Source: Saccoglossus kowalevskii
Taxonomy: Eukaryota; Hemichordata; Enteropneusta; Harrimaniidae
Assembly (NCBI RefSeq): GCF_000003605.2
Contig: NW_003119427.1
Coordinates: 456,206 to 520,205 of the forward strand
DNA: 64,000 nucleotides
Reading direction: 5' to 3'
The notes below the pieces were generated by a model. It searched no databases and was not told the DNA's origin. It worked only from the letters and a program-made list of their open reading frames with translations. A program made the translations under genes and the position numbers. Of this stretch, positions 49,509 to 61,500 are shown piece by piece. Position 1 is the first letter of the stretch, and each line of letters starts with the position of its first letter.

Positions 49509-52500
49509 GTGAGTACTATTTGTATATTTAGAAGTGTGGTCAGAAATATACTAAATTTAGAGGCAAAACTAAACACATCAACATTTTTATTTTATCATTT
49601 TACCCGAGAAACCAAAACCAAAAGGAGTGTTATCGTTTTGTGAAGGTCATTTAGAGTATATACATTACACATTTAACATTCGTTTCATATCCATAGCGGA
49701 AACAGAAATTTCCTTTCATTGAAACAAATGAATATTATTCGTCAGAATTCCACAATAATTCATGACAACCACAAGTACTAAGTATCTCATATGACTATAT
49801 GATACATTGATTTTTTCGAATGAAATTTTGGGATCTGATATTTATCGTAGAAATCAGTTGTCACTGGCTGGAACATCATCGTTTATTTACTACGAATTTA
49901 CACATATTTTGTAGGAAAAGTATTTCGCGTACTTATATTTTAGTTTTGTTTTGTTTTGTGAAAACATATTGTAAAAAGCCAAGGAAATTCGAAATGTTTT
50001 ATTGGTCTTCAACTACTTTAAAGCAGTTCACTGAAAATGCTTCATTAAAAAAATAATATGTTTTGTTAGAGACGCCCTAATCTGTAATCTGTAGATACAT
50101 ATAGTGAACACACATCTCAAATGTATTGACCGTTTAGCCAGCATACAATTAGCTGTGAGGGGATTCCCCTAAGTCGACGGGACAATGTTGTGATCACCAT
50201 GTCGTTGATACCGAACTCATATTACAATGCACACAAAAATATTCAATGCTGTATTTTAAATTGAGTTTATCGCTAACAGATTACAAATACCTTCATCAGA
50301 ATAAATATACCAGCAATTTATCAGTTAGATAGCAACATAGATAGTTAGATGGTACCGTGAGCACTGTTTACTTGGCAACTATCTTTACTCGAGAGACTCA
50401 TGTGTCTGAATCACAGATCCCAAATGAGTCAACAATTGTGTTTATTAGTAAACTAAATGTGCCCCAATATATGCGTGATAATTGAAATGAGATGCTCTTG
50501 AATTCGTTGTTACAGCGTACATTGAACCAGTTACAAGTATTGGAGCATCACTAGACTGTGACTTTGAAAACGGCGATGCATGTGAATGGACACAAGTCGG
50601 TGACGACGACGATGGCGGCAACTGGAATTTTACACAGGGTGCAGTGTACCCTATAGCGAGCTCGGGACCATCAGCTGACCATACATGGCAAACACAAGAA
50701 GGTGGGGCATTTCGATTATGACATGTAGCGTTGTTTGTTATAGCTAGGGATCTAGTTATATTTCGATATTAGAGAGATACGCACTAACTAAGCCAAGATA
50801 CAGGCTTAAATCTGTCGACTACAATTTTATTGCCGTCTTGAATACCGCCTGAGAGATTCATGGAGATGAGCGGGGACCTAAAGCCAATTAAAATGAAATT
50901 ATTGTATGTGATTTTTGATTAGACGATGCAAACATTTGAAATTTGCGTATTGCAAAAAAGTATTTTTACATTAGCCAACTTCATTTCGTCTTTTTTAGTG
51001 TTTTGATGGGTTATCCCCCACCACGGGAAGCATAACGCCAGTACCATGATTCAATTGTATCTGTTAAACATGTTTTTAAAATTAAACTACAGGATGGTAT
51101 GCATTCGTGGACTACAGTCCAGACCAGACCACACAGTCACCACAGCTTAAGAGTCCTACTATACGCAAACTACTAACTGGTTCATGTTTAACATTCTGGT
51201 ACCATATGTACGGAGAAATGCAAGGAACGCTCACAATCCTAGATGACTGTATGTATTACATATAAATTGTCAATGTGTATTGGCTCGTTAAAACGAAACG
51301 AAAGTTATGTACATATTTATTGAAAACGAGGGTGTCGTCACCTGCGCATGCGTCAGATGGCCATAACGTGTCATTGTTTACTAACAAGCGTCCACCCATG
51401 AGCCATTGCGTTTTAAGTGTGCGTTATTATCGTCGGTTTGAACTCAATTCCCGCGCGTGTGCAGGTGACAACCCCTCCACTTTAATTATGTGTTTGTTGG
51501 TTTGTTCGTTTATACACAAATAAATTACAATGTACAGTGGTATGCCTTGTTATAATGATATATAAACATAGATATTTAAAAATATTGTTTGTCTAAATTT
51601 TTACTTAATTTTTACTCGAAGCAAAAATTCTGAGCAAAATAGAATCTGTGACTGGCAACCATGGTTCAACGTGGAGATACATGCAGGTGTTTGTAACAAA
51701 TGAGATAGAACACGTGACCATTGAGGCCAGTGGCAGTGAAGACACATTGGGTGTTATAGCTATCGATGACGTAGTGATGTTGGATGGACAATGTCCATCA
51801 CTGAGTGAGTAACTAGAACTAATTATAACATACGAGCCAGGCTCTAGTGTAACACGGTTGACAGATTCGCTGCTTTTAGATAATGCGTACGTGGAATAAA
51901 ATGTAATTGCAATACTCGTTGTCAATGTTAACAGAGTTCTGTGGCTTTGAGCCTGCGTTGTATGGGGAGTGCGATTATGACGTTGGTGGCGAAGACTTGC
52001 CAGGACGCTTCAAGTGGGAGATGAAGGAGGCTGACAAGCACAAGGAAGGACCAGGATATGACCATACTTTAGGAAGTCAATATGGTAGGTAACTTCTGGA
52101 TGATTTGATCAACTCAGTACCGTTGTTAACGGCATTCATGCTGCCTTAAAACAAGTGATTGTCATCTAGTTAATATCGAAATGTATTTTTGAGTTTTTAA
52201 CAATTAGGTCATGCTATTTTTGACGTTACAGGAAGCTATATGTTTGCTAGTGTGACAGCAGACGGTCTGGCAGGGACACTGAAAGCACAATTGCGTAGCC
52301 CTACCTACAGTGAATTCGACACTTTGAAGTGCTTAACATTCTGGTACAATATGATAGGTTAGTATAATATATTATTATTATACCTCATAGCCCTATTCGC
52401 CAATCAGACTCGCGCATTTGGCCGTCGATATGTTTGCACCTGTCAACGGTCAAAGATGTTATACTAGGCGTCCGCGCTTGCGCAGACGTTCTGATTGATC

Positions 52501-55500
52501 TAACGAAATGCTGACTAACCGTTTTAAATTAATTTGTGAACAGGTAGAACAACTGTATCTTGGTATCTTGCTTTACTTGGACCGAGTTATTTTCTATGTG
52601 ATTACTTGTAACCAGGTGTAATCATGGAAAAACACGACTTGTTGATTTGACGATTTACGATTTGTTGACGTTGTATTTCGGCGTATAGTGCTTATATATA
52701 CTTCATCAAGTTGATTTTATTGCTTATTAAGTATCGTACACACATATGAGTTTAATTAATTGATTATTGAACCGGAATTGTGTTGTTATATTGCGTTTTA
52801 TTTAGGTCAGAGTAACTGTTTTGTTTGTATGCGTGCGTCATGTGTAACCATAGCAGCTTCTGAAATGTCAGCTAGTTCATACATAAACAAATCTTGCATG
52901 TAAATTTGACAATAATTTTGGAAGGGATTATGAAAAATAAATACACACGAACCAAAAACGACTACTTGAACATTCTGTATGCTGTCATTGAAAACTTTGG
53001 CGGCAAAGATTTCGCAATGCGGCCATTTACAAAATGTTTGTTTTATTCGATATAATAATACAAATATTGACCCCAATCGATCGATGTCGATATTGATAAC
53101 TTTGAAAACTTGGCAATGTACAACTTGCAGTGCTTTCTTTTACACTATATTCGGTAAATACAGATATTCGGGTTGTGTAAATATACCAAGGTGTCACTTC
53201 AATTTAAACTTCTTTGCAGAGGAAGATGATGGAGTGCTCTCTGTGTACGTAGATGACGGTAACTTGTTTGATGACCCATGGGAAATCTGGACCATGGACT
53301 CTGTAACGCACAACATATTCTGGAACATTGGCTACGCCGAATTTACACCATCTGCAGCCTATGAGCTGATATTCGAGTTCGAAGTCGATCGCGATATGAT
53401 AGGAAATACTTATTATTATGACATTGCAGTTGATGACATCATGATATCAGATGGAGAGTGCAAGGATGTGTCAGGTGAAGTATACTGCTTCTATAACTTG
53501 TTATGGTGTTCATTGTTCACTTATGTGACTTTTTCCGTGACATAACACTCCTACTTTGTTACGTTCTGGCATGGTATACGTCAAAATATGTACGTCATAC
53601 GTCATTGCCTCCTTTAATTTATCCCAGGCAGATTATATCCTGCTCTTGAGAAATCATACACTTATCATATACAAGTGAAAAAAAGCTGAAACTAGTAGAA
53701 CACTGTAATAACATACAAATGTCCATGTTTGGATATTGAATTTAGCTATTACTCAGACGACTACGTTCCATCGGCTCTGCATAACATTAGTCGTTGGTGC
53801 AAACTTTCCTTCAGGTTTTGGACGTAAAACTTGGGGATCTTAATTCTAAATTTCTACTTGTAAGGAAAAAATAACACAATTGGAACTATTTCGGAATAAC
53901 TGGATTCGCTTAAAATGTGTTACTGTGATGGTTTGTTTTCACAAAAATATTTTATTTGTTCGTTTTAGATTTTTTTCTGATAATTTCTTGTATTGATATC
54001 AGAAATGAGGAAATTAAGAACAATACTACCCTACAGGAGCACATTTTATGCGAATCCAATTATCTCGAAATAGTTCCAATTGTGTTAAATTCAATATGAT
54101 CCTCTGACAAGTGAGAGATTAATTTTACAGAATGCTGAAAAAAAGAAGATTTCTACAAAATGTGAAAAAGTTGTATTTTTTTAACAGCGGAGCTACTATT
54201 ATTTTGTACTCTCCTGGTCTTCAATAGAATACTTTGCTTTCTTGGGGTGGTACTACTTTTACTATTATATAATACTATTAACCTTCAAACATCGCTGTAC
54301 GTCATACATGTACTAAGCCTCAGTTCTTCCACCTATAGATTAGTTGCTCTCTGGGTGATAACACGTTCGTTATAACCAATGACGACTACTCGTAATATAC
54401 ATATCGTCTAATTATACCGTGCAGATCCCATACTATCAGCATGAATGTATAATTTGGCACCTTTTGGAAGTCATAAAGCATAAGGCCTAAACGAAAAAAG
54501 TATATTTCTGGTCAACTGAACAATATTTCGCAATTGGACAGCGCCCTCTGTACGACCAGAAATATTTGTTTTTGGATGTCTGTATACAAGCCACTAAAAT
54601 TAAACTAGCCAATCATAATGGGCATTGTATTATTTGTAAATGGAACTAAAGCTATCCAATAAAAAATTACTTCTCAATGATTTGCTCAATTTATAGTTTT
54701 ATATATCAACCTCAACCACGGTTACTAACTCCGATGGCAGCCCCATTCTTCAGGTCGAACGAGGACAATTATGAAGTAACTAGATTTGATTCCCAAAGGA
54801 TATCCCCGGCTTCAAAAGCGTGTGTATAATGCTCTGTCTTTTGAGAGAAATTTGCAAATAAATGTTTTTCCATGCATGTGGGATATAGGATGTAACAGAC
54901 GACCATCTCTTGGAGTTTCAGCTGTTTCACTTTCCGATCGTGAGATGATCAAAGTGACAAGTAATTTTACCCTCGTTCGACCTCATCAAAATGGCTGTCA
55001 CTAGATCCGGATAAAACAACTTCAACTTCATTTTTGACGCGGTTTTCGCGCTAGTTAGTGTTTGATAAACATACTGTCGATTGGTGATAGTTTCGATAAA
55101 AACGTTATTGCGTAATGTGAGGAAATTGTGTACGTTTATCGAGCGTTTTAAGCACATTTGAGCTATTCGAGTTTATGGGAGGAGCCATGGCTCTTCTGTG
55201 TCGGTACTAGTAACATTTCAATATCCAAAAAAAAAGGACACCAAATGTATCAGAAATGACTAAAATGCCATTACAAAGACAAAGGGCCGTTACGGAAAAA
55301 ACTATATGGATCCACAGCACACATATAATACTATATAATATTACACATTCTATATAATTTTTGTGATACTTTACTTTGTGTTGCATTATCGTGTGTGTAC
55401 TCTTGGGGAGTTCGTTTATACGTTTATAGCTGTCGTTATCAAATTATTTTATAGAATATGCATCAGCTATACTTCAATTGACAGAACGGTTGGCGTAGCT

Positions 55501-58500
55501 AAAAATGACCGAATAAACAAAATTGTCTCTGGTTTCTTTGATGTTTCGTTTGTTCCCGACACTCCACATGTAGATTAATTATAAATAACATTAGTAGGCC
55601 CAATAGAACATATTTTAGTTTCAGTCTATCTGATTCAAAATAATCCCCACCCAGTTACAACCTGTATGACCCCGTTGTGTATACTATGTTGATCTAAAAC
55701 AGACTTGGAATTGGTGGTTAAAGCGAGAGAGTCGTCATCTGCGCATGCGTCGGATGACCATAGCGTGTCATTGTTTACAAACAAGCGTCTACCCATGAGC
55801 CTTTGTGTTTTAGCGTCTGCTGTTATTGTCGCTTAGGACCCAATTCCCGCCGTGAGTGCCCAGGTGACGACCCTCCCGTTTTAACTCTGGTGTTGTTCTC
55901 ACTGTATTTACGTTATTTTACATTTAGTTAGGCAAAAAAAAATTAAATTTTATTTAAAAACTGATACGGTGGTGTGATTTTGTTTATGAAACACCAATCT
56001 GTGCATGCGTAATTTGGATATTGCGCAACCAACGGCAAGCACATTACCTTTCCTTTTTTCTTTGTTTTGTTTTTCCCTTGGCCATATTCTTGGTTACATC
56101 GCAGCAATGGTTCACGGACCAATACGTGCTGTTTCACTTCCAGGTATACCAACAACTTTTGGATGAAACTGTTGTGCCTGTGTGGTCCATTGAAGGTAAC
56201 CAAGGAGACGAGTGGAATAAGGCTTTGATTGACTTGAAGGCAACTGCCGACTACAGGGTGAATGATTTATTTGGCTATTGGATTATATATATTTGTTAAA
56301 TGTTTATGAAAACTAAACTGCGTATTCCAAAGAAAAAATAATAAGTTTCGTCACTTCATAGTAATACTATAAAACAATTTATGCCTGATTTTGTAAACTC
56401 CATAGATCGTAATCAAAGCTAAGGTCAACGTAACATTCTCAAGTGATATTGCAATTGATGATATCCAACTACTGAACCAAGCTTGTGAACATAGCACAAC
56501 GCTTATGCCGACAACGACTACTGTCACTTCAACGCCAACGAATGTTGCCACTTCAACACCAACTCAACGAACTACTGCATCAACAGGCAGTACTAACACT
56601 GATCTGCAGACAACGGCGATACCACCATTACAATCATCAATCATGACAACACTTCGTATTGTGGATCCATCTTCTACACGTGTATCAAAAGAGACGGAAA
56701 TTCACACTTTTAGTACCACTGATGAGGCCACCATTACCCATTATTTTACTGGTCAAACTACCAAGTTACTAACTGATGCACCAATAAATCCAACAACAGA
56801 CGGAGGTGCCCGGTCCACTTTGAGGTCAACTGTAAACAAACCAGTAATTACTACCAGTGAATCTCCAAGCGACGGAACAATAGAAAACACAATAAGTCCA
56901 ATAATATCTACAAATATACCTGTATCAAAACAGACGGCAAATTCTACTCATAGTACCACCCATGATGCAGTTACTCCACCTTACATTAGTGGTCAATCTA
57001 CCAAGTTCGATGTACCAATAAACCCAACAACAGACGAAAGTGCCCAGTCAACTTTGAGGTCAACTATAAATAAACCAGTAATTACTACCAGTGAATCTCC
57101 AAGCGACGGGACAATAGAAAACACAATAAGTCCAATAGTATCAACAACTATACCCGTATCAAAACAGAAGGCAAACTCTACTTATAGTACCGCCAATGAT
57201 GCAGTAACTCCCCCTTACATTAGTGGTCAATCTACCAAGTCCGATGTACCAATAAACCCAACAACAGACGGAGGTGCCCAGTCCACTCTGAGTTCAACTG
57301 TGAATAAACCAGTAATTACTACCAGTGAATCTCCAAGCGACGGAACAATAGAAAACACAATAAGTCCAATAATATCTACAAATATACCTGTATCAAAACA
57401 GACGGCAAACTCTACTCATAGTACCACCCATGATGCAGTAACTTCCCCTTACATTAGTGGTCAATCTACCAAGTACGATGTACCAATAAACCCGACAACA
57501 GACGGAGGTGCCCAGTCCACTTTGAGGTCAACTGTAAATAAACCAGTTATTACTACTAGCGAAACCCCAAGCGATGGAACAATAGAACAAACAACAAGTC
57601 CAATAATATCTGCAACCATACTTGTATCAAAACTGACGGGAACCTCTACTTATAGTACGACCCATGATTCTACCACCAATTCTTACATTACTGGTCAATA
57701 TACTAAGACACACACGGAGGTACCAATAAATCCAACAACCGATAGAGAAGCCCAGTCCACTTTGAAATCAACTATGAATAAACCAGTAATGACTACTAGT
57801 GAAACTCCGAGTGACGGAACAATAGTAAATACGATAATATCCACAACTCAACCAGTGTCGACATTTACTACAGACCCTGAGTTTAGTATCAGTTATAGCA
57901 GCCCCACTCAGAAACATACTACAGATCGTCCACCCGAGTCAACCAGCGACGTACCACTGTTTATGTGCGGGGATAACAGTACATACATTCCATTGTCTGA
58001 AGTGTGTGATTGGAAAGACGATTGTCCATATGGTTCTGACGAGTTCGACTGCGGTAGGTTTATTTACGGATTTTGTCTTTTAGGCAAGAATAATATTACT
58101 CGGTATCCAGTCCTGATAGTAAATTTTAAATGTGTATGAGTAATGTAGGCGATAATTAACTTCATAAAAATCATTGCGCCCTCTATTGTTTTATTTTATT
58201 TCTCACAATGTTATTCAAAATAGTTAGAATGATTGACCTTTAACAAAATACAATCATATATTGATGTATTTAAAAATATATCTGTGAAGTAGTTTCTATG
58301 AATGCATTCCATCGATATTATGTTATGATCGGATATATACAGTACATAGAGTTTTACATGAATCTGAATACGAATATAACCTAAGTAATAATACAATCTG
58401 CGTAAAAACAGAGTCAAGTGTGGGTACACCGAAATAAATGTACGATCCAAACGCTGGGTCACATGATCAAATTTCTAATTATAGCAACATTTTCTTATGT

Positions 58501-61500
58501 CTAGGACGTTGTTCGTTTGAGGAAGGATCGTGTAGGTATGAGGAAACTAGTGTTGGTTCGTATCACTGGATGGTTACTAATGGAAACAGTCACTCGGGTC
58601 CTCTCCTGGATCACACTCTCAATTCCCCAAACGGTAAAAATTAAAAAAAAAATATATTCTGTACAAAAAAATCATCTTCTCAAATCAAGTAACTTGCAAT
58701 TGTATAAGTCATAAGGCGTGTCAATAATAATCTGTATTCAATACGCAAACATAACTGTTCTTTTTTTTCAGGGTATTATCTTGTAGCAGACGCTTTCAAC
58801 ACCGACGACGCGCGTGGCAACTTTAGAAAAATGTCTCCTGCCACAGTAGAAACGTCATATCTTGGAGCATGCAGTTCGACTTGCACTTTAGTGTTCTGGT
58901 ATTTTTTAAGTCAATCAGGTAAAAATGATCCACAACAAATATTGTTTCTGTTCACATATTTAAATCACCGCAAAAACACATTATAAGTATATGCATCTAA
59001 AAAGCAGCAACCAAAAATGATAATAATAAACACAGATATGTAAAGATTTATTATTATGTTGCTAGATAATTGGGCAGTTTTTCTTCCGGTGTACGGAGGC
59101 GTAATTAATTGTGTTGCCTTGGCAATGCACATTGTACTGTAGCAACTCCTCTCAATAACTATCGTGACGTCAACAGATGTATTTTGTAGAGCTCTCGGCT
59201 ATGGATGGTTTGGTCAAACAATTGTTTATATTAATTATTATACATGTTTTTTGTGGCTCGCGTGTCACGTGGTTGTGATCTATATCTGGCATAACTGTCT
59301 GTATATAAAAAAAATATGCTACATTGCGTAGATTCTAAATTTATATTTAGTCGTTAATGTCAATTGCTGTTTATATTTCGATGTCATGCGATTTTGTTTC
59401 TCTTATTGCAATTAGATGGCTTATTGACTGTATACACCATGCAAAATAATCTGCGAACGCGAGTGTGGCAAATGAATTTTAATGACACTGAGATAGGAAC
59501 GTGGAGTAGCGCCCTCATACAAATAGGTCGCATACAAACTAAATACAAGGTAGGTACGTTTTTATCTTTGAGCAACTTTAATGTTTTCTCAAACCTGACG
59601 GCCTGAATAAAGTTGTAACCCCACTATATTTCTAGTGATACATGTGTTGATTGACAAACAAATGTCCGGAAACAAATAATCTATCTTCAAGTGAAAAACA
59701 AGAGTTCCTATAACTCATTAGTGTATCCAGATAAAGTTTAATTTGCTATGTGGCTTTGGCTGCAAGATTTTAATTTAGTTTTGCTGGTTCCGTTCCAACT
59801 AGTACGTTATTGGGATTAATATGAACTCCGGCTTAGTAAAGAGAGTTAATTCACTACGAACAATAACATGTCGGCCGGCAGTAGTTTCGTACAGCAATCG
59901 TGACGAGCTTGTACCAAAAAAAGCGTATAGTAATTGTATGTATGTTAACACCTATACTTAAATCATAATTACAGCTAATTTTCGAAGCAGTATCACCGTC
60001 AGGATTTGTTGCTGTTGATGATATATTAATGGTGGATTGCGGATTCGAAGGCAAGTTCTACATCGCAAAGTTGACTAAAATTAATTTGAATAAATCGCTG
60101 CTCAGTTTTCAACAACAACAACACCACCACCACCAAAAACACATTTAATGTAAAATTTCAACATTGCAGAATCCACAGATAATTGTATATCCGGAAAGTT
60201 TCACTGCTTGTCTGGCGGATGTATATATATAAACCAAGTATGCGACTTGACAGACGACTGCGGTGATGCGTCTGACGAAGACACCGAACTTTGTGGTAAT
60301 TTAAGACATATTTTGAAGTCAAATTAGCCTAAAACAACTTAAATAATAAAATACGCAAGATTAAACAGGCGCATTGGTATTTTTTGCAATAGGAACTCAC
60401 GACTCATGTGACTTTGAAGAAGATTTATGCCAGTGGATGAACGACCCATCTGGCGAGTATGATTGGCGGCGTCACCAAGCGTTGAATTCTACAAACGGAC
60501 TTGGTAGAGATCACACCAAATGGACTAGTGAGGGCGTTTTCATGTTAGCTGACCATTTCGCCAGCGACGTGCCGACTGTTGCATCTCGGCTTGTCACCAG
60601 TGTGGTGTTTTTAGCAACGACATCTTACGAGTGCAAGGTATCTTGAATCGAACATCGGTTCTAACATGCCCGATTGATACAGATCGAACCATGTGGTCGA
60701 ACGTTATATCCACTACTTTGCCGAATGTCAGAATTGAGGATATACGGTAGAGCAACATATCCCTCACTGTTAACTAGAAAATGTTTCGCGAACTAAATAA
60801 TATATAATTATATTTAATTAAGAGTACGACTCTGAACCGATAATAGAAGGTCTCGTATTTAGCTATTACCAAGATGAACCAGCCAAGTCTCTACTACGGG
60901 ATTGGGATGAAAACAGATTACTAAAATAAAGCTCCGCGCCTTATGCATGGATATTTTGTAGGGCATTTCAAAACGTTAGTAAATCATGTGCGAGTTCTTA
61001 GCCCGTCTTTTTATGCACGTTTAATTACGTCCGTACTTAAATAACAGCTGTTATACATATTTGCAATGCTTTTTTTGAAGATACGGTTCTACTTTTATAT
61101 TTATGGGACACAATCAGGAAAATTGTCTTTATATATCCAACCTGAAACTAACGACGATGAGATGAATGCCATCATAAATGTCTGGACAAACGTGGGAGAC
61201 GTAGGTCAGTATTATAAGAAAGCTGACGTAACGTTAGTTCACCACCACGACTTTAAGGTGAGTGTAATTGAAATGTGTACGTGAATATGCGTATGTTTTT
61301 AATTGGTGCCTGGGAAATATAATTACCCAGGATGTCGGTTGTTTTGATTCCATTTCGCCCGAGTGGAATGCCACAAGACGAGACAAAGCTGCTTGGAAAT
61401 GTGTACGCGTATCAGATGAATATTTTTGCCCGAATCAGACAAGTGTCCTGTTACTAGCAATACGAGTCTCCTTTATCAAAGGCGCATGTTCACCACTCTA

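Noticed and set aside
54786-55004. Frame in the interval of missing gene D exons
   Set aside because: Inspected as a candidate for the lost MAM3 exons; no MAM motif, and phase and splice sites do not fit.
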